From Pseudomonadota bacterium (GTDB lineage Bacteria; Bdellovibrionota; Oligoflexia; Oligoflexales; Oligoflexaceae), in contig JAKQGS010000301.1 of assembly GCA_029556045.1 (NCBI GenBank), positions 1 to 12,474 on the forward strand: 12,474 nucleotides of DNA, written 5' to 3'. Each line of letters starts with the position of its first letter. Positions within the stretch are counted from its first letter, which is position 1. A program made the position numbers and the translations under genes. The notes beneath the pieces are model-generated. The model saw only the letters and a list, made by a program, of their open reading frames with translations. It made no database searches and had not been told where the DNA came from. Of the stretch, positions 1 to 7,101 are shown piece by piece.

Positions 1-354
1 ATAACGATCGCACTGGATTGTGAAGCGATCCTGCGGCTCTGGCGGGATGGGGGGCACAAATTCGATCTGATTGGTGATCAGCCTGACCGTATCTTTGGGG
101 CGAATCACCACCGTTTCGCTCGAACAGTCCGCCAGCACCAGGTATTCCCCGGGTTTGAGTTCTTCCTCAGTGTTCAGATGTCCAACCCGTTCGGAGACCA
201 GTTGCAGCGGTTGAGCCGAAGCGATCCGATAGATCTCATAGGTGCCACCCGCAGTGCTGGTCACCAGCAATTTGCCCTTGGTTTGGCCGATGCATCCGCT
301 TAGAGCGGTAAGGAAAAACCAAAAAATTATCAATGGATAGAATGAAATTCCCAT
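1..354 (-). CDS. Putative outer-membrane lipoprotein, N-terminal part (runs off left edge)
   Basis: An open frame starts with ATG at 354 and stays open to the left edge (118 codons), so the 3' end is missing. Seen: the product begins MGISFYPLIIFWFFLTALSG and then Cys21, a hydrophobic signal followed by an L-S-G-C lipobox. Processing by lipoprotein signal peptidase and lipidation at Cys21 is therefore expected. The residue after Cys is Ile, not Asp, so the usual inner-membrane retention signal is absent. The mature part looks beta-rich: a segment resembling a PEGA-like or carboxypeptidase-regulatory-like fold (GGTYEIYRI, then LKPGEYLVLADC) and a proline-rich stretch FVPPIPPEPQ at about residues 103-112. 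No domain is firmly recognised. It lies 100 bp downstream of a barrel-protein gene on the same strand, so co-transcription is possible. No clear Shine-Dalgarno sequence precedes the ATG. Confidence 0.75.
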   Translation of the reverse strand, partial: MGISFYPLIIFWFFLTALSGCIGQTKGKLLVTSTAGGTYEIYRIASAQPLQLVSERVGHLNTEEELKPGEYLVLADCSSETVVIRPKDTVRLITNQIEFVPPIPPEPQDRFTIQCDRY

Positions 355-421
355 ATGGCTACAAATTGAGCATGAAGAAGGATGTAAAGTCAAGTTGAGA
401 TCGGTTGGCAGGGGAAGGATC

Positions 422-441
422 GGGCGGCACTTGGGCCACCC
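422..441 (-). other. GC-rich stem-loop between barrel and lipoprotein genes
   Basis: GGGCGGC (422-428) and GCCACCC (435-441) can pair with one non-Watson-Crick position (a G-U in the leftward RNA) across a 6-nt loop. It lies just after the stop codon of the barrel gene at 455. No U-tract follows on the leftward transcript, so it is not a standard intrinsic terminator. It could protect the upstream mRNA's 3' end, or attenuate readthrough into the lipoprotein gene. Confidence 0.3.
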
Positions 442-454
442 CTGAAACACTGAA

Positions 455-1180
455 TCAGAAATAAAATTCCGCCGACAGGTTGAATTGTGTCACTTGAAAT
501 GTCCCAAAACCCAAGTGTAACCGCGGACCCACATAGATCCGCTCCAGTACCAACCAGCTGGCACCCCCGCCCAATTGCAGTAAAAAGCCGCCGTCTTCAG
601 GCGGGGTGGGGTTGTCATAGTGCAGGCTGGACCGGTAGTGGGCTTTAACCAAGCCCATTTCCGCAGTGCCAACAAACCGCAAGTTGGGCTTGAATTGGTA
701 GGGAATCATGGCCCCCACCAGATAACTTTCCAGAACACCCCGGTAGGACTGCGACTTGTTTTTCACCGTTACATTGATGGGTGCATATTGGCCGGTCAGG
801 TATAAGGGACTATTTAAAACCAGTGACTCATGAATCCGGTAACCGCCGGTCAAACCACCACTGCTACCCGCAGTCCAATCCCCCTCGGAAGCGCTGGCCC
901 GGACAAAACCAAAATTCAAACCGAGGTAGATCTTATCGGTGAGTTTAAGGGCGGTCTCACTAGGCTTAACATCAGTGGGCATCGCCGGTTCTTCATTTTT
1001 ACCATCTTCTCCTTTGGCCTCGGCGTCGTCAGCAGGAGGGGGTGGTGTTTCTTCGGTGCTCTCCGCTTCGGTGCCTTCCACTTCCGGAGAAACTTCATTT
1101 AAACCCTTGGCGGCCAAGGGTTGTGCTGCCAGCATAAAGCCGGCGAATAATCCTAATAGGGCAAAACTCCACATGCGCAT
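455..1180 (-). CDS. Small outer-membrane beta-barrel protein with acidic proline-rich linker
   Basis: 241 aa. Seen: a signal peptide (about residues 1-24, ending near LAAQPLAA), then a low-complexity acidic, Thr/Pro-rich linker (about 29-72, containing EETPPPPADDAEAK). The C-terminal domain (about 80-241) has alternating hydrophobic and polar residues and Gly/aromatic content typical of an 8-stranded OmpA/OmpX-type barrel (IYLGLNFGFV, GGLTGGYRI, FLLQLGGGASWLV, IYVGPRLHLGFG). It ends in Phe (SAEFYF), the usual C-terminal signal for BAM-dependent barrel insertion. The linker could span periplasm or contact peptidoglycan, but that is inference. Start at 1180: an AAAGGA Shine-Dalgarno lies 7 nt upstream. 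It follows the PorV-like gene by 25 bp on the same strand, so the two are probably one operon. Its ligand or pore role cannot be told. Confidence 0.82.
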   Translation of the reverse strand: MRMWSFALLGLFAGFMLAAQPLAAKGLNEVSPEVEGTEAESTEETPPPPADDAEAKGEDGKNEEPAMPTDVKPSETALKLTDKIYLGLNFGFVRASASEGDWTAGSSGGLTGGYRIHESLVLNSPLYLTGQYAPINVTVKNKSQSYRGVLESYLVGAMIPYQFKPNLRFVGTAEMGLVKAHYRSSLHYDNPTPPEDGGFLLQLGGGASWLVLERIYVGPRLHLGFGTFQVTQFNLSAEFYF

Positions 1181-1205
1181 CGGTGTATCCTTTCAGTTGC
1201 AAGAT

Positions 1206-2318
1206 TTAGATCAGCAGTTTTAATTGCAGGGCGTAGCGGCGATCTTCGATGCTGCCGGCAGTTGTGCCCAATTCTTCCGAGTACGTTACGGCCCGCAGGT
1301 TGAACAAACCCACGTCGAATTGAAAGCCCCCGGTCATATAACCCTGGTGGAGACCTGCTTGAACTTTTATGAGTGAACCATAGCCCCATTCCACCCCGAG
1401 ATTGAATTTCTTGGAAAAGGAATAAGGTTGGTTGATGGAGTGCATGTCGGCCGCCGCCAGCACGTACATGCGATTGGTTTGAATGGGTTTGAAGCTGACA
1501 CCGGCATTGACGCTGGCAAGCGCAATGTCGGGGGTGCCAAGGGCTTCGCCGCCGATATCCATCTTGGTGTAAGGCGTACCGCCGATGTCCGTGATGCTGA
1601 TACCAAGCGTTGGTTCCATGGTCTTCACAGGAGTGAATAGGATACCGACATCACCGCCGACTCCATAACCGCCTTCCACAAAGTCCTCCAGCGACTTGGC
1701 ATCTTCATTATCGTCTTCGCTGGACTTCAGGGCTTCGATATCCTGAATGCTGAACTCATGATTGACCCCACCGCGAGCGCGCACCTTCAGACCCATCCCC
1801 ACGCTGAGTTTGTCATCCAGGAAATTAAAGGCCATGGCAATCGGTAGGATCATGCGGGGACCAAAGTCCAGATCCACGGATGGGTAACGGTGGAAGGTCA
1901 TGTTGGCGTCCATTTTCATAGCCAGACCAAAACCGAAATTCTTGAAAATCAAGTGCGGCACGAATCCCAGCGCGCCATGCTGGCTTTTTCCGGTATTTTT
2001 TTGGATCAGATCAAGGGCCCCTTTGGTGGCATTACCCTCGTCGTCCTGCAGCCCCATCACGTCGTCCACAAAGTTCTTGGTGTTGGCGGAGTATTCAAAA
2101 AACGGGTTTAAAAACTCGCCGTCCCAGCTCTTTAGGCGGGCTAGACCGGCCGGGTTGTAAAACAGGGTGTTGTAGTCATCCACGTTGGACACAAAGGCGT
2201 TGCCCATCCCCAAGGGCCGAAGGTCATAGTGGGTCCAGGTTTGCTCCTGTCCCCAGGCTACCGGGCCAAACCCCAGTCCCGCTGCTGCTGTAATCCAAGT
2301 CAAAAATCGCATCCGCAT
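1206..2318 (-). CDS. PorV/TraF-like outer-membrane beta-barrel protein
   Basis: 370 aa from the start chosen here. Seen: an N-terminal signal peptide (MRMRFLTWITAAAGLGFGPV, cleavage likely after AWG at residue 23), then the N-terminal signature RPLGMGNAFVSNVDDYNTLF followed by YNPAGLARL (about 34-62). This motif is shared by FadL-like, PorV/PorQ-like and TraF_2-type (conjugal transfer TraF) barrel proteins, where the NPAGLA segment lies in the N-terminal plug region. The rest is beta-rich, with repeated Gly/aromatic strands (FGFGLAMKMD, LSVGMGLKVRARGG, YGVGGDVGILF). The open frame extends to an ATG at 2459, but that extension is not signal-like and crosses the likely promoter. The ATG at 2318 has GGAG 6 nt upstream and begins a proper signal peptide, so 2318 is chosen. 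First gene of the leftward operon with the barrel gene at 455-1180. The substrate (hydrophobic compound uptake or secretion accessory) is unknown. Confidence 0.85.
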   Translation of the reverse strand: MRMRFLTWITAAAGLGFGPVAWGQEQTWTHYDLRPLGMGNAFVSNVDDYNTLFYNPAGLARLKSWDGEFLNPFFEYSANTKNFVDDVMGLQDDEGNATKGALDLIQKNTGKSQHGALGFVPHLIFKNFGFGLAMKMDANMTFHRYPSVDLDFGPRMILPIAMAFNFLDDKLSVGMGLKVRARGGVNHEFSIQDIEALKSSEDDNEDAKSLEDFVEGGYGVGGDVGILFTPVKTMEPTLGISITDIGGTPYTKMDIGGEALGTPDIALASVNAGVSFKPIQTNRMYVLAAADMHSINQPYSFSKKFNLGVEWGYGSLIKVQAGLHQGYMTGGFQFDVGLFNLRAVTYSEELGTTAGSIEDRRYALQLKLLI

Positions 2319-2383
2319 AGTGATCTCCAAGGAAAAAACGTCCTTACCGTTGCTACTGCTCGCTGACGACTGAGAACTTGATA

Positions 2384-2407
2384 ATGATATTTTTAAAAAT
2401 ATATCAT
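2384..2407. promoter_or_regulatory. Inverted repeat, candidate operator of the porin operon
   Basis: Perfect arms ATGATAT (2384-2390) and ATATCAT (2401-2407) are separated by 10 nt. The core 2387-2402 is also a perfect 16-bp AT palindrome. It overlaps the candidate -10 of the leftward promoter. The geometry (7-N10-7, 24 bp) matches the second dyad at 2544-2567 next to the divergent TetR gene. The arms are not identical, but TAATGAT occurs at both sites. AT richness makes chance palindromes more likely here, so this is a candidate only. Confidence 0.45.
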
Positions 2408-2425
2408 ATCGGTTAAAGATAGCAA
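2398..2425 (-). promoter_or_regulatory. Candidate sigma70 promoter for the leftward porin operon
   Basis: On the minus strand: -35 TTGCTA (2425-2420, 4/6 match), 16-nt spacer, -10 TATATT (2403-2398, 5/6 match), about 80 nt upstream of the chosen start at 2318. The -10 lies inside the AT-rich inverted repeat 2384-2407, so a protein bound there would block initiation. Confidence 0.45.
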
Positions 2426-2543
2426 CCAAGCTGGGTATTTTCCCTTGGTGGCGGCCCAAAGTCTAAAAAAGGAACAGGCTGACCTCTGAAAGATTGGATT
2501 GGGTTGGTTTGGGTGTTACAATTTTTAAATTAGTATGTTAGCT

Positions 2544-2567
2544 ATCATTATTATGCTGCTTAATGAT
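2544..2567. promoter_or_regulatory. Inverted repeat, candidate autoregulatory TetR operator
   Basis: Perfect arms ATCATTA (2544-2550) and TAATGAT (2561-2567) flank a 10-nt spacer, 28 nt before the chosen TetR start at 2596. A -10-like TATCAT (2543-2548, 5/6) overlaps the left arm, though no good -35 sits at the right distance. TetR-family repressors commonly bind dyads of this size beside their own gene, so autoregulation is a reasonable inference. Confidence 0.5.
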
Positions 2568-2595
2568 TGATAAAAGCCAGCTGGGAGTTGAGCGC

Positions 2596-3198
2596 ATGTC
2601 AAAGCCTGACGTAGCCGCCGAACGAAAAGATCAGATTGTTCGCGCCACCGTGGAATGCATTACCAAACACGGATATCACAATTTTTCCATGCAGGATGTC
2701 GCGCGTACCGCCGGTGTCAGCAAGGGCATCATTCATTATTATTTCCTAAATAAAGATGATCTGATGATGTCGGTTCTGGACCGGGTGGCCGGCGACATCG
2801 AGCGGGTTTTGGCCGCCGATATGAACACACTCACGGATCCAGTCAAAAAACTGCACATTTTCATAACAGTGTGCTTCGATGTGGTGCGTAGTACTAAGGA
2901 ATATTACCAGGTCAACATGGACTTCTGGACGCAGATCAACCAGAAGAAGGAAGTACGCCAGGTCATATCCCGCCACTATGCCAAGTTTCGCGACAGCTGC
3001 GCTGTCGTCATTCGGGAGGGCGTTGATAAGGGGGTTTTCAAGAAAACCGATCCGCTTATGATGGCCTCTAACGTGATTGCGCTGATCGATGGTATCAGCT
3101 TGCAGTGGCTTTTTGACGAAACCGTTTATGACTACGATACCGTTGTGAAAATGGCGGAAGACGTCGTGATGAGTTACCTGCTGGCAAACAAGCCATGA
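2596..3198 (+). CDS. TetR/AcrR-family transcriptional regulator
   Basis: 200 aa from the start chosen here. Seen: an N-terminal TetR_N DNA-binding domain (about residues 8-60) with the typical helix-turn-helix FSMQDVARTAGVSKGIIHYY (30-49) followed by the family's NKDDL segment. The C-terminal ligand-binding and dimerisation half (about 75-200) resembles the BetI/TetR_C_6 type (FWTQINQKKEVRQVISRHY; ALIDGISLQWLFDE). The ligand is unknown. An ATG at 2563 would add 11 residues but has no Shine-Dalgarno and would lie on the candidate operator's edge. The ATG at 2596 has GGGAG 8 nt upstream. The gene diverges from an outer-membrane barrel operon and sits 25 bp before a TPR gene on the same strand. 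Likely targets (inference): its own promoter and the divergent barrel operon. Confidence 0.92.
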   Translation: MSKPDVAAERKDQIVRATVECITKHGYHNFSMQDVARTAGVSKGIIHYYFLNKDDLMMSVLDRVAGDIERVLAADMNTLTDPVKKLHIFITVCFDVVRSTKEYYQVNMDFWTQINQKKEVRQVISRHYAKFRDSCAVVIREGVDKGVFKKTDPLMMASNVIALIDGISLQWLFDETVYDYDTVVKMAEDVVMSYLLANKP

Positions 3199-3223
3199 TC
3201 GAGGCGAGAGAAGGGGCGTGGGT

Positions 3224-4357
3224 GTGGACCAACTGAAAACTGCAGTCCCCGAAGCGCTTCAGGCCGTCCTCCATAAGCTGTCTCGTGGTCAGGAGATTCC
3301 GGCCACTGACATCGACAACGCTCTTGATCTTCTGCAAAGTTACGAATGCTGGCAGCCCTTTTTTCGCATCCTGCGTCAGAAAATCGATCACTCGCAAAAA
3401 CGCGAAATCAACCATTATGTGCGTTTGGCCCATATCCAGGGCATGTACCTGGAGGATTGGTTTGCGGCGGCAGAGACCTGCTTTCGCCTCGTGCGGGACT
3501 TCAAGCTGTCCTATAGCGACTTTCGTAAGCTGGGGTTAGGCGAAATCCTCACGGAGGAGGACTTCAGTGCGGAGGCCACCATTCTCCAGGGGATATATGA
3601 CGCTCTACCGCGCACGGATGACAAGGTGCATTGTCTGGAGCGCCTTTGTCTGATTTACGAAAAAAAGAAATTCGACGAATATCTGCTCAACCAGAGTTAT
3701 CTGAAGCTATTAGATCTGGATCCCCGCAACATGAAAGCGCTGAAATACTTTAAGGTGCTTCATCTTCAGAACTACGAGTGGGATGAGGTGGTGAAAGTCC
3801 TGCAGACCATGCATGAAAGTTCCAGCCACCAAAACGATAGATTTCGCATCGCCCAGGAGTTGGCCACGGTTTATCTCTACCAGATGAATTCGCCCCAACA
3901 AGCGATCGAAGTCATTGAATCCCTTTGCCAGGATAGTCCTCTTGATACGTCGACGGTACATTATGAGGCTTTCTATCGTCTGGAAGACTGGAGCGGCTGT
4001 CTGAAAGTTTTGCGGGAAAGCTTACTTAAAGTGGAAACCGACAAGCAGCGGGCCATCATTTATCTTAAGGTTGGCGAACTAGAGGAGCGGCTTGGGCACT
4101 TTGAAAAGGCCGAAGAATCCTATGTCAAAAGCGCTCAGCTTCAGACCGTATTTTTGGAGCCATTGGAGCACCTGATTCGTTTAAGTCTGGATAATCGCGA
4201 ATGGCAAAAAACTCAGCAGTATCTGGCTGACCTTGAGCATCGGGTCAAGGATCCTGAGCTGCAGATCCGAGTTCGAGAGGCCTTAGATCGCGTCAAACAG
4301 GGTCTTTCCTCACAGGCGCGTCCTTCTGGTGACACCCCATCGCCATCCACCCATTGA
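3224..4357 (+). CDS. Tetratricopeptide-repeat protein, cytoplasmic
   Basis: 377 aa from GTG at 3224. Seen: no signal peptide and no membrane segment; almost wholly alpha-helical with degenerate TPR/HAT-like units. Examples are the helices around YLKLLDLDPRNMKALKYFKV, ELATVYLYQMNSPQQAIEVI and KVGELEERLGHFEKAEESYV. The N-terminal third (about 1-110) is helical but lacks clear repeats. The C-terminus is a short disordered Ser/Pro/Thr tail. TPR arrays bind proteins, so this is most likely an adaptor; no catalytic motif is visible. Start: a GTG at 3218 lies only 1 nt after AAGGGG, too close, while the GTG at 3224 is 7 nt away, so 3224 is preferred. It follows the TetR gene by 25 bp and should be co-transcribed and share its regulation. 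Confidence 0.8.
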   Translation: MDQLKTAVPEALQAVLHKLSRGQEIPATDIDNALDLLQSYECWQPFFRILRQKIDHSQKREINHYVRLAHIQGMYLEDWFAAAETCFRLVRDFKLSYSDFRKLGLGEILTEEDFSAEATILQGIYDALPRTDDKVHCLERLCLIYEKKKFDEYLLNQSYLKLLDLDPRNMKALKYFKVLHLQNYEWDEVVKVLQTMHESSSHQNDRFRIAQELATVYLYQMNSPQQAIEVIESLCQDSPLDTSTVHYEAFYRLEDWSGCLKVLRESLLKVETDKQRAIIYLKVGELEERLGHFEKAEESYVKSAQLQTVFLEPLEHLIRLSLDNREWQKTQQYLADLEHRVKDPELQIRVREALDRVKQGLSSQARPSGDTPSPSTH

Positions 4358-4386
4358 CCAGAGGAACCTCTCAAAATCCTTAGGTT

Positions 4387-4411
4387 TTTGGCTGATCGGC
4401 CAAACATTTTT
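4387..4411 (+). terminator. Weak candidate intrinsic terminator after the TPR gene
   Basis: TTTGGC (4387-4392) pairs with GCCAAA (4399-4404) across a 6-nt loop. A T-run follows at 4407-4411. The stem is short and has only three G-C pairs, so termination would be modest. It lies 30 nt after the stop codon of the TetR/TPR operon. Confidence 0.4.
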
Positions 4412-4657
4412 CCCTAAAAATATGTACCATTCCTGCAACAACCCATCAGAAAAAAGTGTGGTGCTCGCGACACAGATGCCCCCTGGCCAATGGTGAGACC
4501 TGTGGGATGTCGGATAATTACATCAATGAATAAGGTACCTTATTGACAAATTTGAAACCACTGAAACAGTGGTACACATTTTGCTGAACCAAAGGCAGCA
4601 ACCCACCATAAATCAGGTGAGGCAGGCACAAAAAGAACAAAAGGGGTTACAGATTTT
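4412..4657 (+). promoter_or_regulatory. Upstream region of lpxC with two perfect dyads and a TTGACA box
   Basis: No coding sequence is supported in this stretch. It holds (i) a perfect 16-bp palindrome AATAAGGTACCTTATT at 4529-4544; (ii) a consensus -35 TTGACA at 4543-4548 overlapping its right end; (iii) a second perfect dyad, ACCACTG-AAA-CAGTGGT, at 4557-4573. No convincing -10 lies 16-18 nt after the TTGACA; the second dyad occupies that place. Either a regulator replaces -10 contacts or the real promoter is elsewhere. A GATAAT box at 4513-4518 lacks a matching -35. The arrangement suggests regulated transcription of lpxC, but the regulator is not identifiable. Confidence 0.4.
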
Positions 4658-5593
4658 ATGAGCCGATTGCAGAAGACCATCAACGCACCTGTTCGATTTA
4701 TGGGCAAGGGTTTGCATTCCGGTCGCATCGTGCAACTTGAAGTCCTACCTGCGGCGCCGGGTGCCGGTATCATCTTTCAACGCACCGACACCGAGGGTGC
4801 GATTCCGATTCTGGCTCATGCACTCAATATCTCTTCGACGGAGTTATCCACTAAGATCGGGCGTGGCGGCAACTCGATCTCTACGGTGGAGCACCTGATG
4901 GCGGCGTTTGCCGGTATGGGTATTGATAATGCCCTGGTGCGTCTCAACGGGCCCGAAGTCCCAGTTATGGATGGAAGCTCTCTGCCCTTTGTGATGAAGT
5001 TTCAAGAGGTGGGGCTGAAAGTTCAGACCGCCAAGAAAACCTGGTACAAGGTTAAAAAAGCCTTTGAGGTCCGCAACGGCGATCAGTTCATCCGCGTAGA
5101 GCCTTCCAATCAGCGGGTGATCAAGTGTTCTATCCAATTTAAAAATTCCGTGATCGGATTCCAGGCAATCGATTTCAAATTTACCGCCAATAACTTCTCG
5201 GAAATTTGTAAAGCCCGCACATTTTGTCATGCCAACGACGTTAAAGTCATGAAAAGCCAGGGACTTGCTTTAGGTGGTTCTTTGGATAACGCGGTGGTGG
5301 TGACGGATACGGAAGTGATGAACTCCGAAGGTCTTCGCTACAACGACGAGTTTGTACGGCACAAATTGCTGGATCTGATTGGGGATCTGGCCCTCCTGGG
5401 GCATCCTTTGCTGGCGGATATCACCGCCCACAAGCCCGGTCACACGTTGCACGCGCAATTTATGACAGAAATCCTGACCCACAAAGAACAGCTGTTGGCG
5501 GAAATCGAATTGGACCATGATGCCGCCGCGCCGGTTGATTATAAAACTCAGACCGAGTTTAACCCCATCGTATTGCCTGCTTTTGTGAACTGA
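4658..5593 (+). CDS. lpxC: UDP-3-O-acyl-N-acetylglucosamine deacetylase
   Basis: 311 aa, close to the 305 of E. coli LpxC. It is a zinc-dependent cytoplasmic deacetylase that removes the acetyl group from UDP-3-O-acyl-GlcNAc, the committed step of lipid A synthesis. Seen: the N-terminal GKGLHSGR (16-23); STVEHLMAAFAGMGIDNA with Glu78 and His79 (the same numbers as the E. coli catalytic base and zinc ligand); GPEVPVMDGSSLPFV; ARTF with Thr188; GLALGGSLDNAVV (202-214); RHKLLDLIGD with His235 and Asp239 (equivalent to zinc ligands His238 and Asp242); and His262 in KPGHTLH (equivalent to His265). All key residues are present, so it should be active. The segment after ARTF is CHAND, where many homologues have GF and related residues. 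The start matches the family N-terminus; AAGGGG lies 11 nt upstream, a long spacing. It is apparently monocistronic: a regulatory gap precedes it and a terminator follows. Confidence 0.97.
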   Translation: MSRLQKTINAPVRFMGKGLHSGRIVQLEVLPAAPGAGIIFQRTDTEGAIPILAHALNISSTELSTKIGRGGNSISTVEHLMAAFAGMGIDNALVRLNGPEVPVMDGSSLPFVMKFQEVGLKVQTAKKTWYKVKKAFEVRNGDQFIRVEPSNQRVIKCSIQFKNSVIGFQAIDFKFTANNFSEICKARTFCHANDVKVMKSQGLALGGSLDNAVVVTDTEVMNSEGLRYNDEFVRHKLLDLIGDLALLGHPLLADITAHKPGHTLHAQFMTEILTHKEQLLAEIELDHDAAAPVDYKTQTEFNPIVLPAFVN

Positions 5594-5618
5594 TGCCAAA
5601 CCTATGAGATTGCAGTCG

Positions 5619-5647
5619 AGTCCGTGATGTCCGTCACGGACTTTTTT
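5619..5647 (+). terminator. Intrinsic terminator of lpxC
   Basis: A perfect 9-bp stem, AGTCCGTGA (5619-5627) with TCACGGACT (5634-5642), has a 6-nt loop and runs straight into six T (5642-5647). It lies 26 nt after the lpxC stop codon. It separates lpxC from the comEC-like gene. Confidence 0.9.
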
Positions 5648-5721
5648 ATGTCCGTGGTATTTCCATAGACCCTGAATTAAGCCATTCCTCAACACAATTC
5701 CCGTGGATGAGGTGTGGTTTG

Positions 5722-7101
5722 ATGCTTCTTTGGTGTCTCGGCTTCGGGGTGGGTGGTTATTTGTCACGTTCGGGCTGGACGATACTACCGATCATTCATG
5801 CGTGGCTGTTATGGCCGATTCAGCTTGGGGTGTTGGTGTTATGCACCACAAAGCTCCGGGTTCGGTGGTTATCTAGTTTTTCACTGATTGCTGCGGGAGC
5901 CCTTTGGGGGCTGTCTTTCCAGGCTCCCGTTCCCGACCGGTCAGGGGTGTTTGGGCCCGTTCAAGTGGTCGCCCACAATTGGCAGAATCTCGGCCAACAG
6001 ATCAAGGTATCAAACCCTGAACAGGGGTTTTATTTGGTGCGCGCCCCCGATGACCAGCCCTTACCTGCGGAGGGATTTGTGCATTGCCGCCGTTTAAAGG
6101 ATACAAGCATATGCCGTTTGACGCCAATCGGTTGGGGGGAGGGTGACTCCGCCAACATCCGAAGCATGATTTTGGAGCGCATTCAATCCGGACTCGGGCG
6201 ATTTGATCAACGCGTGCGGTCATGGTTGCAAGCCTTTGTTTTGGGGGAACCGCAGGCGTTGGACGCCCGCTTGCGATCCATGTTTCAGGAAACCGGATTA
6301 CTGCATTTTCTGGTGGTGAGTGGCCAGCATCTGGTTTTACTAGCCTGGCAGCTACGCATTTTGTTGCTGGCTCCCCTTTGGTTTGTCTATGTGACTGGAT
6401 GTTTGACCGCTGCCGCCTGGTATCGAGTCAAAGGGTACATGGACTTGGCTTTGATTGCTCCCGTGGCCGGATATGCCTGGCTGGTGGGCTTGGATCCCTC
6501 TTGCCAAAGGGCACTTCTTTTTTTTGCGGTTTTTCAGATAGCCCGGCTGCATGCGGTCCGCCAGCGGGTGTTTCCAGTCCTGGTGGTGGCGCTGCAGGTC
6601 CATATCGTGATGTTTCCCTGTGACATTCTGACAATATCGTCGTTGATGAGCTGGGGGGCCACGATGATACTGATGGCATGGGGTGGCATGATCCCTGGTC
6701 AGAGACAGGGACTTTGGGGGAGGATACGGGGAATTGTGATGCTACAGTTGCCGCTGGCTCTGATGGCTCTGTGGTTATTCGATCGTTTCTATCGCGCCGC
6801 TTTTTTAGCAAATATCGTGGCGGACCTTTTAGCTGTGCCAGTGTTCTTCCTGTCATCCAGCCTGTTGGTTTTTTCCTGGTTGCCCTGGGATTGGCCGCTT
6901 TATCAAGGCTCAGCGATTATCCAGGGATTTATCCGACTTATACAGTCCCTTCATAACATGGAACAAAATCTATTTGGGGCTCCTCTCAGTACCAGGGGGA
7001 TTCCTGCGATCGGATTAATGGTGCAGGTGACCGGGGTTTGGATGGTGGCGGAAACCTTGAGACGCCTCATTAGGCAATCCGACCCACGCAGCTATTTTTG
7101 A
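5722..7101 (+). CDS. Short ComEC/Rec2-family membrane protein lacking the metallo-beta-lactamase domain
   Basis: 459 aa from ATG at 5722. ComEC forms the inner-membrane channel for single-stranded DNA in natural transformation. Seen: two or three N-terminal membrane segments (about 1-66), a soluble beta-rich region (about 75-140, where DUF4131 lies in the family), then the competence domain with its hallmark TGLLHFLVVSGQH (191-203). Further hydrophobic segments follow, including YAWLVGLDPSCQRALLFF (251-268), LPLALMALWLF (343-353) and ANIVADLLAVPVFFLSSSLL (363-382). The protein ends about 70 residues after the last of these. Full-length ComEC is usually 600-800 aa with a C-terminal metallo-beta-lactamase-like domain; none is present, and no such sequence follows before the next gene. 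Start: GAGG at 5709-5712 precedes the ATG at 5722 by 9 nt; an ATG at 5707 lacks a Shine-Dalgarno. Whether it still moves DNA is unknown. Confidence 0.8.
   Translation: MLLWCLGFGVGGYLSRSGWTILPIIHAWLLWPIQLGVLVLCTTKLRVRWLSSFSLIAAGALWGLSFQAPVPDRSGVFGPVQVVAHNWQNLGQQIKVSNPEQGFYLVRAPDDQPLPAEGFVHCRRLKDTSICRLTPIGWGEGDSANIRSMILERIQSGLGRFDQRVRSWLQAFVLGEPQALDARLRSMFQETGLLHFLVVSGQHLVLLAWQLRILLLAPLWFVYVTGCLTAAAWYRVKGYMDLALIAPVAGYAWLVGLDPSCQRALLFFAVFQIARLHAVRQRVFPVLVVALQVHIVMFPCDILTISSLMSWGATMILMAWGGMIPGQRQGLWGRIRGIVMLQLPLALMALWLFDRFYRAAFLANIVADLLAVPVFFLSSSLLVFSWLPWDWPLYQGSAIIQGFIRLIQSLHNMEQNLFGAPLSTRGIPAIGLMVQVTGVWMVAETLRRLIRQSDPRSYF

Noticed and set aside
355..393. Promoter for the lipoprotein gene (TTGACT at 393-388, CTCAAT at 370-365)
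   Set aside because: The -10 matches poorly (3/6) and would place the transcript start almost on the ATG.
2319..2459. N-terminal extension of the PorV-like frame to an ATG at 2459
   Set aside because: It would bury the signal peptide behind 47 residues and cross the promoter and dyad; the ATG at 2318 has a good Shine-Dalgarno.
2563..2595. Upstream ATG start for the TetR gene
   Set aside because: No Shine-Dalgarno precedes it, while GGGAG lies 8 nt before the ATG at 2596, where typical TetR proteins begin.
3095..3433. Reverse-strand open frame of 112 codons opposite the TetR/TPR junction
   Set aside because: It is a shadow of two well-supported forward genes, with no signal, motif or Shine-Dalgarno of its own.
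5270..5767. Reverse-strand open frame of 165 codons opposite the end of lpxC
   Set aside because: It overlaps lpxC, its terminator and the comEC start; the composition is that of an antisense frame.
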